Assembly (NCBI RefSeq): GCF_016097555.1
Contig: NC_054713.1
Coordinates: 7,575,417-7,639,416 of the forward strand
Length of the DNA stretch: 64,000 nt
Origin: Gigantopelta aegis
Lineage: Eukaryota; Mollusca; Gastropoda; Neomphalida; Peltospiridae
Direction: 5' to 3'
The notes below the pieces were generated by a model. It saw only the letters and a list, made by a program, of their open reading frames with translations, was not told the origin of the DNA and made no database searches. A program made the position numbers and the translations under genes. Below are positions 31,201 to 45,400 of the stretch, one piece after another; the stretch's first letter is position 1, and the number at the start of each line of letters is the position of its first letter.

Positions 31201-34200
31201 GTAGTGGCAGCAGGTTTCCTGAAAAGGTTAGTAGCATGATTATTTCATAGGTGTACATCGTTTTGACAGTTTCGATGTTGATTACAAACACCTCCCACGA
31301 TAACAGTGTTACACTTTACACAAAGGAAATGGCGGAAAATCGTGTTTTGTAAGAGCAATACATGGAACAGCGTAAAGCGGTTACGTACAAATTTAGCAAT
31401 CAAAATAGGAATATATTTATAATTGTGACGTATCTGCTTCACACTGCTAAAGTGTGCCAAATCCTCTTCTAATACGTGGGCAATCTGTGTCAGTTCTCGT
31501 CGTTTTGGCGAATAGTGGTAAAATTTAAAGATAGACTTGATGTTCGATTACAGTTGACATTAATTAATCTGCTGTTTCACATTGTTATATTAACCCGGCT
31601 AACTGGAGCAAATATGGCGACAAATCGAAAGTAGCAATTCGTTTGAAATTTTTTTGGGGGGGTGGGGGGTATTTTGTTTGGGTTTTTTATTTATTTATTT
31701 TTTTATTATTCTTTTCTGTCTTTTTTTATTACTTGCCATCGGGATCAGGTAAATGCATTCTTTTGTGATCTGAGTGTAAAACTCACTGGCCTCGGACCAC
31801 CGTATTCTAGAAGGCCTGATACTATAATTATTAATAATAACAACTGTCATTGTTATCACAGAGTTCAGGCCGGTAAATGCTATCACCTGTACACCAGCCT
31901 ACAGTGGAATGGCTTCCAAGACTACCTCCTGCCCGAGATTTTGAGAACGAGACTGGAGGAGCTGTGTTTACAGATCAAAGTAAGTATGTGTCACAGACCA
32001 TGCAGGTCAGCACGACGTGTAAATATGTCACATAGCATGCAGGTCACTGTGACCTATTTCTTTGGCTTGTTCTGAGATGAAAATGTTAAAAAAAAGAAAT
32101 AAAAACTTTAAATCCCACTACCACCTTTCCTTTCTTTTCTTTGAATTTTTTCTTGTTTCCCCATCTACAACTCCTAACTTTCATTTTGTTCGCTGTCCAC
32201 TTCCACATCCCAGTTCTTGTCTCTCCAACCACAGCAGGTGCTGGTCTCCTGTTTTCCATCTGTGCCATACACCTGCCATTTCCCATCAGCTTTAGTTATG
32301 GGCTTAATCTGACCATTTCAGAGAACAGTTCCAGATTTTAGCAGTACCCATTAAACATTGTAAATATCAGTGTGTCCTCCCACCCTAACCACAACACTTT
32401 GTATCAGTTAACCAACCTCAGTAGTGCGTGGTTAAGCCATCGGACATACATGTACGGCTGGTAGGTACATGGTTCGCAGCCCGGTACCGGCTCCCACCCA
32501 GAGCGAGTTTTAACGACTCCGTGGGTAGGTGTACAACCACTACACCCTCTTCTCTCTCACTAACATCTAACTACTAACCCACTGTCCTGGACAGACAGCC
32601 CAGATAGCTGAAGTGTGTGCTCAAGACAGTGTGTTTGAACCTTAATTGGATATGAGCACGAAAATAAGTAGAAATGAATGAAATGTATCAGTTAATATGA
32701 CTGTACAGATATGTGAATCACATGATAACAACAGACCTTTGAAAATTTCAAGAACGGTCGTTTCGTTCACACGTTGCTCGCGCAAATCTAATTTTGCATA
32801 ACCTATTTTTGGTTCATGCAAAATTTCGAGCAACATTTACATGGATATAACGGGTTATGCAAGAAAGAAATGTAACGGGTTATGCAAGAAGAAAATGGGT
32901 TACCTGGATTTATTTCTGAGTAACCCATAAATGGGTCGTGTAGATTTTCAATTCTCGGAGGCCTGTAATAAGGAGTATTTCGGTGCAGTTTTCAGTGATT
33001 TCTCCAAAGAGTTTGACAGAGTCTGGCACAAAGGTTTAAGTTATACGCTAGAGAATTAATGTACTACAGGTCAGTTATCTAATTGGATAACAAATTATAT
33101 ATCAAACAGAACAAAAAGAGTTTTTTCTAAATGGCTCCCTATCCAACTATGGTACACTGATGGCTGGAATACCCCAAACTAATACATTTTTCTTTTATAT
33201 TAAACACAACAATTTGACTAAATAATAATGAAAACTCCAATAGTTTTCTCTTTTTATAAAAACTTAACCTAACATTTCACCAATCTGTTGTCTTGTGTTT
33301 TTCAGCTGCTCAAGCTGGGGAAGATCACTCCATTTGTTTCTAAAGCAATGCAGCCACCATCCATGGAATCCCTGGAACGAGCCATCGTCACCTTACAAAA
33401 CTTGGTAAAGTTGCAGTCACTCTGTATGTTTAAACATGATTTTGGGGTAATAAAGGGTTAATCTTTGATTGTATTTGTTACCTGTATGTCTTCAGAATGT
33501 TTTGGCTTAATGACAAATTAATACACAATTATATTTGCTAATGGTATGTCTCCACAATATGTTTTTCGATGATAAAGGGTTAACCTGGTATTTGGTTTAA
33601 ATTATCTATTTGTTTCCAGAATGTCCTATACAGGAACAAGAACATGCTACCTCTAGGTTAATTTGTGATTGTATGTTTTCAGAATATTTTTTGTGGGGTT
33701 AGGGGTTAATCATGTTTTGTATTTGGTACCTGTATGTTTCTAGAATATTTTGCGGTGGTAAGGGGTTAATCAAGTATTGTATTTGGTACCTGTATATTTC
33801 TAAAATGTGTTTGGGTGGTTAAGGGTTAACCAGGTGTTGTATTTGGTACCTGTATGTTTCTAGAATATTTTTCGGTGCTAAAGGGTTTACCAGATTTTCT
33901 TTTTGGTACCTGTATGTTTGTAGAATGTTTTTGGGTGATAAGGGGTATTATATATTTGGAACCTGTATGTTTGCCAGAATGCCCTGGACCGGGACGAGAA
34001 CCTGCTACCCCTGGGTTACCACCTGGCGCGGATGCCGGTCGACCCTCAGACGGGGAAGATGATTCTGTTTGGGGCAATGTTCTGTTGTCTCGACCCCATC
34101 CTCACGGTCGCTGCCAGTCTCAGCTTCAAAGATGCGTTCATCATCCCACTTGTAAGTAGATGATTCCACGGTTACAAGGCCTGTTTTATGCTCAGAAGGC

Positions 34201-37200
34201 TGGAAATGCTGTATTTGAACATCTAAAAATCAAATTTTTCTCAGGGAGCATGCCGCTGAACACCCTTAAAGGCATACTGTCATGGATTTAAGGACCTTAT
34301 TTCTCTAAAATTGGATAATAAATAAAAATTGGAAACCAAATCTAGCTATCGCATCACCTTAACTGAACCATGATGGAGTGAAATCCATGTCAACCCTCTC
34401 GGCAATTATTAGTTTTTGAATTATGGACCATTGCCATAATTCAATTATTTTTTACAAAATGTCATTAATAAATGGAGTATGGTGGTTATGAAGATGGTTG
34501 AATAAAGTTCATTTAGGGACAAATCAAATTATTTTTGTTCAGGTAATACTTTGTTAGACCATTAAATAGGTCAGTGGTCTGTGACAATATGCCTTTAAAT
34601 TAAATGTGTTAATATGATAACTTGTGAAGAGTGAAGTGACTGATACCGTGTTAATTTTGTGACCGAACTAAACTACTTGATTGAAACTCATGGCAGCTAG
34701 CAGGGCTAAAATAAGTTTATTAAACAAACATTTGGGTGGGATTTAGCTCAGTCGGTTGAGTACTCGTTTGAGGTGCTTGCATCGCAAGATCAAACCACCT
34801 TGGTGGATCCATTCAACTTATTAGGCTTTTTCTCGTTGCAACTAGTGCACCACAGTACGACAAAGGCCGTAGTATGTGCTTTCCTGTCTGTGGGAAAGTG
34901 CATATAAAAGATCCCTTGCTGCATTAAGAAAAATGTAGTGGGTTTCCTCTGATGACTACAGAGTCAGTATTACCAAATGCTTGACATCCAATAGCCGATT
35001 AATTAATCAGTATGCTCTAGTGGTGTTGTTAAAAAAAAAAAAAAAAAAAATTAAACAAACATTTCTTTTTCACGTCGTTAAGACACTGGTCCAACTTTAC
35101 GAATACTGTTTTTCTTAAATGCAGGTATTATTATGTAATTACATGCATGTAAAACTAAAACAAGCTTTGTAAAATCGGCCCACTGTAACTGCTGATCACA
35201 GGGGCGGGACGTAGCCCAGTGGTAAGGCACTCACTTGATGCGTGGTCGGTGTGGGATCGATCCCCGTCGGTGGGCCTATTGGGCTATTTCTCGTTCCAGC
35301 CAGTGCACCACGACTGGTATATCAAAGGCCGTGGTATGTACTACCCTATCTGTGGAATGATGCATATAAAAGATCCCTTGCTGCTAATCGAAAAGAGTAG
35401 GCCATGAAGTGGCAACAGTGGATTTCCTCTCACAATATCTGTGTGGTCCTTAACCATATGTCTGATGCCATATAACCATAAATAAAATGTGTTGAGTGCG
35501 TCGTTAAATAAAACATTTCTTTCTTTTTCTTTTTCTGTTGATCAAACAATGTTCTAAGGTGTTGTAAAGCTAACCTTTTTATCTAAAACAGTGTGCTGGG
35601 GTGTCATTCCTTTCTTCTCTGTCTTCCAATGTTCCAGGGTAAAGAATCGGACGCTGATCGTGCCAGGAAACGGCTGTCTGAGAACTCAATGAGCGATCAT
35701 CTGATGTTGGTGAACGCTTTCCAGGTACTAATGGTGTTTCAGTGATTGACATATAATCAGAAACCAGCCTCGCTGGTGATGTGGTTAAGCCATCAGACAT
35801 CAGACTGGTAGGTACTGGGTTCGCAGCCTGGTACCGGCTCCCACCCAGACCAAGTTTTAACAACTCGATGGGTAGATGTAAGGCCACTACACCCTCTTCT
35901 CTCTCACTAACCACTAACAACTAATAACTAACCCACTGTCCTGGACAGGCAGCCCAGATAGCTGATGTGTGTGCCTGAACAGCGTGCTTGAACCTTAATT
36001 GGATATAAGAATGAAAATAAGTTGAAATGAAATGAAATATAATCAGAAATTGATTGGTTGGGCTCGACGGATGTGATAAATAATTTTCAAATCCATGACC
36101 AGTTATCACGAAAAATAATAACTAACTGTTTAGATTTAGATGACAAAATTGATATAAATATGCTGGGGTTTATCAATTTTATATGTATATAAAGAAAACA
36201 GATATTAAATTGATATTAAAGGTAAAACTTAAAACAAATTAGGTTTATTCCAGCGAACATGACAATTAAAATCCTTTATAAGTTCATGTAATTGTAACAA
36301 ATTGTAAATAAACATGTAGAAATTTAAAAATAATATTGGGTTAATGTAACTGATTTTTGTCATATTTAAAAAAAAAAAGTTACAGAATTAAATACAAAAA
36401 TAAAGTCTCCCTACTGTTGAAAACTTCGTCCTCTCAAAGTTGCAGAGAGAAGTGACTTCACCTTATAACTTGGACCTATAGTCTGTCCCACAGAGAATGC
36501 CTTTTTTTCATGCTATGGAATTTACTATAACTTATTTATTTCTGAGCCAATTGATTTGTAAATTGCACACAAAAAAGTATTTTTATGTTATTTCCAAAAC
36601 ACTTTTACTTTTCATCAAACCAAATTGAATTTTTTTTTTTAATTTCATAGAATGATGGGATGGATAATAGCTTCACATCTGACTGGCTAAGTACAACAAG
36701 ATGCACACTATTTTTTGAAACCGATACAAGAAAAACTTTTTTTATTTTAATATACTAATTGCTGTCGTATTTCTGAGATTGATGTAAAACAAACAATAAA
36801 CCTAACCGTTGTATACAATTTTTATTTTTTTATTGTCTGGAATACATCCAGGTATACAAAATTGGTTAACTTTTTTCTTATTTCTTGTCATATCTGTTTT
36901 ACAACTGTTTAACAGATCTGACTGGTACATTTTGAATATATGATTTATGGCAATTCTTACCAGCTTGTAGCATCAGTCAGTTTTAATTAAGATTATATAG
37001 AAAAGTGATCGTGTGTTTGTTTTTTTAAAACTGGATTTATTAACATTTGTAGATAAAACCATTCATATTTGTCGCTAACGGATCCGACTCTTAAACAAAA
37101 CAAGATCCATGATAAGGGGTGGGACTGAATAATGTACAGGATATGAGCTGTGAGAATTGATTATTAAAAAATTCATATTGCCACAGGTCACAGTCTCTCG

Positions 37201-40200
37201 GTGCATATTCCTAGATTCACCTCTTAAAAATTACAATGACTTCTTGTTGTTTTTTCCTATTCCAAGATTTTTCTGTTTTCTTTTTTTTCTTTCTATAAAT
37301 TTATCAAAGTGGGGCGGGGCATAGCCTAGTGATAAAGAGCTTGCTTGATGCGTGATCAATCTAGGATCGATTCCTGTCTGTGGCCCATTGGGCTATTTCT
37401 CGTTCCAGCCAGTGCTCCATGACTGGTATATCACAGGCCATGGTACATGTATGTGCTATCCTGTCTGTGGCCCATTGGGCTATTTCTCGTTCCAGCCACT
37501 GATCCATGACTGGTATATCACAGGCCATGGTACATGTATGTGCTATCCTGCCTGTGGCATGATGCATATAAAAGATCTGTTGCTACTAATGAAAAAATGT
37601 AGCGTGTTTCCTCTCTAGGACTACATGTCAATATTACCATATGTTTGACATCCAATAGCCGATGATTGATAAATTAATGTGCTCTAGTGATGTTGTTAAA
37701 CAAAACAAACCTTTAACACTCACTTAGGAGTATTAATTTACAAAATTATAACACTGCTAGTGCTAATAAGCTATATATTTGAAAGCATTTGTTTCAATAC
37801 ATTATATTTATCTGCAGGGATGGGAAGAGTCGCAGTCAACAGGAAATGACCGAAACTACTGCTGGGAAAACTTTCTGTCTGAAAACACCTTAAAAGTAAG
37901 TAGCATTTTCTAACAGTTCTTTTAAATTTAAATGTTTTTGTTGAACGTTTTGAAATTGACAGGTGATTTTTATCAATGACACTCTAGTCCTATCCTAGCA
38001 CTTAAACAGGATAGGACTAGACAACAGTTTAGCTAAGTTTAAAATGTGCTGGACTAACATTTAATGTTACAGACCCTAGTTTCAGCTCATGAAAATGGAC
38101 TAATCTACAAACCTGTAAAACACTTTTGGATGAAGTATCAACACAGTAAAACAAGAATCTGTGACGATAAAATGAGAAAATGCCCATAATAAGCAGACTA
38201 GAGCTCTTCTCTATAACTGTTACTTCTCAGAAGTATTTTTGGGTTTTTTAAAATATGAAAAATATATTTTGTGGTATTAGAAAGACCGGGATGATCAGAA
38301 ACTTCAGATGTACAGAAATGGATAATCTAACAATAAGATATATTAGTAAATAATGTCTGACTTCAATTTTGAAAAATGGCTCTAATAGTGAAAAATATGC
38401 CATGGTGTTTAAAAACTAGGGTCTTGTCACTTTTGATAAAAAAAAATTCGGTCCATATTTTCTCATTTCAGTTACATTTTTGCATTTACCATAGTTTGAC
38501 ATCCAATAGCATGGCTCGAACTTAAGAATTTGTCTCCCATAGCAATTTAAAAACACATTTGCCATGGGTGAAACGGTCCACTCACTGCAATTTAAAGCCT
38601 GCCCATGGCAATTGAAAAAGAAAGAAGACTTTTGCAGCAAATAAATAAGACTGAAAGGTTACTTTGGTGTATGTAGACATATTTTAAATGTACTAATGTT
38701 AAATACTGGCAGATAATGGATATTAGATGAAAACAGTTTGCCATTATTGAGGAGCTTTACCGACGGCACTTGTTGCCATCGGTGATGATCCTGTCCTATA
38801 GCAGTTTATATCTCAACAACGGCAATTACCGTCCGTGCCGTCATTAAGTTATATCTCAACAACGGCAATTACTGTCCGTGCCGTCATTAAGTTATATCTC
38901 AACAACGGCAATTACCGTCCGTGCCGTCATTAAGTTATATCTCAACAACGGCAATTACTGTCCGTGCCGCCATTAAGTTATATCTCAACAACGGCAATTA
39001 CCGTCCGTGCTGTCATTAAGTTCGAGCCCTGCAATATGTGATGTATTTTTCGTGCTGGGTTGTTGTTAAACATTCATCCATTCATTCATTCATTTCAGTT
39101 ACTGCGAGACATGAAGAGACAGTTGGCAGAATTGCTTCATGATCTCGGCTTTCTAAAGTCCAAATTGCCTCATGACCCTTCTTCCAACCTCTATTCAGGT
39201 CAGTTGATGATGACATCGTCCATACGTCTTTTCTTTACTCTCTTATTATCTAAGTCATGATATCTTTGTTTAGACACCTAGTAGCCAATGTATTTTTTGT
39301 GATGAGATGTCGATAAACATTTGAAACCGACATCAGGGCTCAAACTTAAGAATTTATTACCCATGGCAATTAAAAAAATATATACTGTCGGTAAAAGGAC
39401 CCACCGATGGCAATTTTGAGTGTGCCGACGGCAATTTTTTAATACTGACTTTTGCAGCAAATAAACTTGACTGAAATGTTTGGATTTTTTATACCCATGT
39501 AGTCACATTCCTTCAGTATATACTGATGGAAAGAAATAAAGGATCACACAGATAGCAACAAGAAATAATGACTGCATCAAAAATCAATTGATATTGTCAG
39601 AAGTTGACTGGGAGCATATAGGCAGCACATTCAACACTACAGACATTCAATCCCACATTACAACTTGGTATGAAATACAGACTTTAAAACGCTAGTTGTG
39701 AATTAAATTTGGTATACAATTAGTTGTGTTCCCTTATTTCTTTCCATCAGTATATGTCAACTAGGACCCAAACACCCGTGTTAAATACTGGCAGATAATG
39801 TTCACACACATTTATACAGTTTGCTCTCGATGAGGAGCATTACCGACGGCAGTAATTTTTATCCAGTGGCATGAAAATGCCATTGATAATGCCACTAACC
39901 AACGGCAGTCTATATCTCACCGACGGCCGCCTATATCTCACCGACGGCCGCCGTTAAGTTCGAGCCCGGCTACATATATGTTATGAGTAACATATGGTCA
40001 TTTTGACATCTCATTGATAGAGAAAGAGGATATTTGCTGCCATGTACGTAAACTACTCCTAATGATAAACCAGCAAGAGATCTTTTATATGTACTTTCTC
40101 ATTCTAGACATGCGGACAGGACGTAGACCGCTTGATGCACGATCAATCTGGGATTGATCCCCATCAGTGGGCCCATTGAGCTATTTCTCGTTCCGGCCAG

Positions 40201-42402
40201 TGTACTACAACTGGTACATCAAAGGCTGTGGTATGTGCTATCCTGTCTGTGGGATGCTGCATATAAAAGATCCCTTGCTACTAATGGAACTGTGTAGCGG
40301 GTTTCCTCTCTAAGACTATGTAAAAATTACCAAATGTTTGACATCCAATAGCTGATTAATAAATCAATGTGCTCTAGTGGTGTTGTTAAACAAAACAAAC
40401 TTTTCTCATTCTAGACAGGACAATACATACCACAGCTTTTGATGTATAAGTCATGAGGCACTGGCACCTGAGTACACTGATGGTGATCGATCCTGCAACC
40501 GATCGCACCTCAGGCAAGTGCTGATGTGCGGTCAGTGTGGGATCGATCCCCGTCGTTGGACCCATTGGGCTATTTCTCATTCCAGCCAATGCTCGACAAC
40601 TGGTGTAACAAAGGCCGTGGTATGTACTACCCTGTCTGTGGGATAGTGCATATAAAAGATCCCTTGCTGCCAATAGAAAAAGAGTAGCCGTGAAGTGGCG
40701 ACAGCAGGTTTCCTCTCTCATTATCTGTGTGGTCCTTAACCATATGTCCGAAGCCATATAACCGTAAACAAAATGTGTTGAGTGCGTCGTTAAATAAAAC
40801 ATTTCCTTCCTCAGGCGAGTGCTCTACCACCGAGCTACATCCTGCATGCAGTAAATGATTTTTGTTACAAGGGAATTCTGCTGTCCACACTGAGAGATTT
40901 CACAAAAATTACACGTCATTGACCTAGATTGCAGAAAAAATGGGGGGAGGGGAGGTTAGAGTCTGTACTGGAATAATAAATTTTGAGTTTCATATCATAA
41001 TGTTTTTTGTTTTCAACATATTTCAGACAATCAAGGCTTGTTGAAGGCTGTCTTGTGTGCCGGACTTTACCCAAATGTAGCAAAAGTCCACAAATGTCCA
41101 AAACCAAATCAGGAATTCAAGTGAGTATATAATCAGTTAAACCTCTCAAAACGGGACACACTGTAAACTGGAATTTCCTCAAAACCGAACATTTTTCAAA
41201 GTCCCATTTTAAATATTGATGCAGAACAGAACCTCTCTAAACCAGACCTCTTAAAACCAGACTTTTTACATGGTTCTGTGAGTGTCTGGTTTAGAGGGGT
41301 TTCACTGTATTATGTAGTTACATTTGCTAACAAAATAATTACAGGATATTAATCGGGCTTCCATTTCGTATCATGTTTATTTCATGAGTGAAATTATTTT
41401 CAGTTGTCACAAACTTTAGTAAGTGAGAATGAACATTATTTCATGAGGGATATAGTTTAATATCTTATGTTTTACCCATAACCGATCTTAATTTATATTA
41501 CTAAACTCGTTGAATTCCTGTAAAGTTGTAGTGCACCAATCAATGACGTCATCGTGTGACATTGAATGTTACATCCCACTTGGCGTTCTAGTGGGACTTA
41601 TCACTTTGATATGTACCAAGATATTTTTAACCATATGTGTAATAATAACTCGTTCTGTGGAAGATGAGCTTTAAAAAAAAAAAATTATATAATTGCTGAT
41701 AGTTTTAAATAGTGCCATGTCATCAATCTGTGCCAGACCGGCCTCGGTGGCGTCGTGGCAGGCCATCGGTCTACAGGCTGGTAGGTACTGGGTTCGGATC
41801 CCAGTCGAGGCATGGGATTTTTAATCCAGATACCGACTCCAAACCCTGAGTGAGTGCTCCGCAAGGCTCAGTGGGTAGGTGTAAACCACTTGCACCGACC
41901 AGTGATCCATAACTGGTTCAACAAAGGCCATGGTTTGTGCTATCCTGCCTGTGGGAAGCGCAAATAAAAGATCCCTTGCTGCCAATCGGAAGAGTAGCCC
42001 ATGTAGTGGCGACAGCGGGTTTCCTCTCAAAATCTGTGTGGTCCTGAACCATATGTCTGACGCCATATAACTGTAAATACAATGTGTTGAGTGCGTCGTT
42101 AAATAAAACACTTCTTTCTTTCTTTTCAATCTGTGCCAATGATTGTTATTTGACCAAAAAATTAAAAACCAATGGAGTGGGTATATTTTAACTGATTGAA
42201 ATTGGAAAAAAATATGTAGTTTTTTTATGACACCAAATGATTTGTATAAACTGAGATTTTAGTTTGGGTTTTTTGGGGTTTGTTTGCTTGATTTGTTGTT
42301 TCTCATGTAGTTGACGTGAAGGGTGGATGGGGTATTATTATTAGAACCATTGCTCTATGTTATCAATATTTTTATATATATAATTGAATTACAATGGCTA
42401 TA

Positions 42403-42445
<43 letters not shown>

Positions 42446-45400
42446 ACCAAAATATCTAATTTGTATCTATATTGCTAGTTTAAAAACCCCAGCTTAAGTG
42501 ACCAAGCTTTGATGAGTAATGTAGGCATAGTGTATATTTCATGTGATTTGTGTGAGTGTGCCTGTAATGTGCTAGTATGTACCTTCGATAATTTCTTCCA
42601 GAACGGTGGCACTGCATACAAAAAGTGATGGAAAAGCTCACATCCATCCGAAGTCTGTGAACGCCCACGCGACTCACTTTGCCTCAAAGTGGATTGTTTA
42701 TTACCACAAACTGAAAACGGCAAAGGTGTGTAACTTTATTATGTACAGTGTGGCCTGCTGTATTAGCCTCTTCTGGGTTTTTTGGGGGGTGGGTGTCATG
42801 AGAGAAATTGCTCCCCTGCCATTGTTTCTGCCAGAAAGAAATTTTGGGTATTGTGCCAGGGAACTGAATGCAACCATAGTCAACAGAGGGGTATGGGGGC
42901 CCTCCCCAGCAAGAAAGTGGGTTAAATTTAGTGTTATGGTCAAGAAAACCATATAGTAATGACAAGAGTAATGAATTTTATCAAAAAGTTAACTTAAAAA
43001 AAACATCTTTGTTGATTAAATCTGAGGGGTTTGAAATGCTGCATCCCTAGTTTTAACAAACAGCACTGCCCTGCTAACTCTTAGTATCTTCAGGATTGTG
43101 ATTTTGTGCTTTTCAACATTTGTGTCCGCATGGTTTCATTTTTTTTTTCAACCATTATATACAAGTAAAACTTAAATATTTTTGTAATGTTTTTGTTTTT
43201 TGTTTATTCTTTTTCAGATCTATGTTCATGACTGTACAATGGTATCACCATACCCTCTTCTGTTCTTTGGTGGTGAAATCACCATTGGAAAGGTAAATAT
43301 GTTTGACGGCCCCATGGCACTAACTAACGACCGCCGGTAGTAGGGGTGCATAGGTGGTTACAAGTGCCTCTTAACAATGCCAGAAATAACTACTGAACAC
43401 TCCCTGAAGTGATCAGACTAAGCCCATAGCTAAATGCTGATGGGGAATGGCAGGTGTGTGGCACAGATAGCTACAAGAGACAAGTACCTGTAGCGGTTTG
43501 GAGAGACAAGGACTGGGATGTGGAGATGGACAGCGAAAGAAGTTGAAAGATAGGAGGAGTTGCCAGATTGGGAAGTAACTACTGAATCCTACTGAACACT
43601 CCCCGTTGCCAGATCTGGAAGTAACTACTGAACACTCCCCGAAGTGGTCAGACTAAGCCCACAGCTAAATGCTGATGGGGAAAGTAAAGTTTGTTTTATT
43701 TAACGACGCCGCTAGAGCACATTGATTTTTTATCTTATCATCGGCTATTGGACGTCAAACATATGGTCATTCTGACACTGTATTTTTTTTTTAGAGGAAA
43801 CCCGCTGTCGCCACATAGGCTACTCTTTTTACGACAGGCAGCAAGGGATCTTTTATTTGCACTTCCCACAGGCAGGATAGCACAAAGCATGGCCTTTGTT
43901 GAACCAGTTATGGATCACTGGTCGGTGCAAGTGGTTTACACCTACCCACTGAGCCTTGCGGAGCACTCACTCAGGGTTTGGAGTCGGTATCTCGATTAAA
44001 AATCCCATGCCTCGACTGGGATCCGAACCCAGTACCTACCAGCCTGTAGACCGATGGCCTGCCACGACGCCACCGAGGCCGGTGGCTGATGGGGAATGAC
44101 AGGTGTGTGGCACAGATAGCCACAAGAGATAAGCACCTGTCGCTGTTGGAGAGACAAGGACGGGGATGTGGAGGTGGACAGTGAAAGAAGTTGAAAGAAA
44201 TGAGATGGAATACAAAGGAGAGAAAGGAAAGGGGGCAGTGGGGGGGGGGGGGTGTTTGACAGCAACTGTTAGACACAAAGTGACCGTCTTTCGAAATGTA
44301 CTGAGATTTCGTTAAACATAAACATTTCTTTCTTTCCTTTCAGGACGGGGATCAAGACATTGTTGGTGTGGACGACTGGATCGTCTTCAGAGCTTCTCCA
44401 AACACGGCTCAGCTTGTTAAGGTAGTTTGCTCTCTCACATACTGTCGGTCTCTAAGAGAAGTTTTGTTTTTGTTGTAACGACACCACTAGAGCACATCGC
44501 TTAATTAATCATGCACCGCTGAGATTGCACCTTTAAAATGTGGAATTTCAGAAAAATCTGTCGGTAAAGTTTGTTTTAATAACACCATCGGCTATTGGAT
44601 GTCAAACATTTGGTAATTCTGACTCGTAGTCATCAAAGAAAACCTGCTACATTTTTCCTAATGCAGCAAGGGATCTTTTATATGCACTTTCCCAGAGACA
44701 GGAAAGCACATACCATAGCCTTTGTCCAGTTGTGGTGCACTAGTTGGAACGAGAAAAAATCCAAATCAGATGAATGGATCCACCGAGGTGGTTCGATCCT
44801 ACATTGCAAGCACCGCAAGCGAGCACTCGACCAACTGAGCTAAATCCCCGTCTCCACCCCCCACCAACATTCCTTTCTTTTATTTTTCTGTCAACATTCC
44901 TTTCTTTTATTTTCTGCCAACATTCCTTTCTTTTATTTTACTGTCAACATTCCTTTCTTTTATTTTTCTGTCAACGTTCCTTTCTTTTATTTTTCTATCA
45001 ACATTCCTTTTTGTGTTTATATTTGTCTGTTAACGTTCCTTTCTTTTATTTTTCTGTCAACATTCCTTTCTTTTATTTTTCTATCAACATTCCTTTCTTT
45101 TGTTTCTATTTGTCTGCCAACATTCCTTTCTTTTATTGTCTGCCAACATTCCTTTCTTTTGTCTGCCAACATTCCTTTCTTTATTTTTCTATCAACATTC
45201 CTTTCTTTTATTTTTCCTATCAACATTCCTTTTTTTCTTTTTCTTTCAACATTCCTTTTTTTATTTGTCTTTCAACATTCCTTTTATTGTTCTGTCAACG
45301 TTCCTTCCTTTTATTTTTCTGTCAACATTCCTTTCTTTTATTTTATTTTATACCAACATTCCTTTCTTTTATTTTATGTCAACATTCCTTTCTTTTATGT

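Larger units (their letters stand above)
39985..40850 (-). mobile_element. Old A-type SINE carrying two younger SINE insertions
   Basis: Its pieces lie at about 39985-40110, 40408-40522 and 40809-40850 (head remnant CTCTACCACCGAGCTACATC). Confidence 0.72.
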
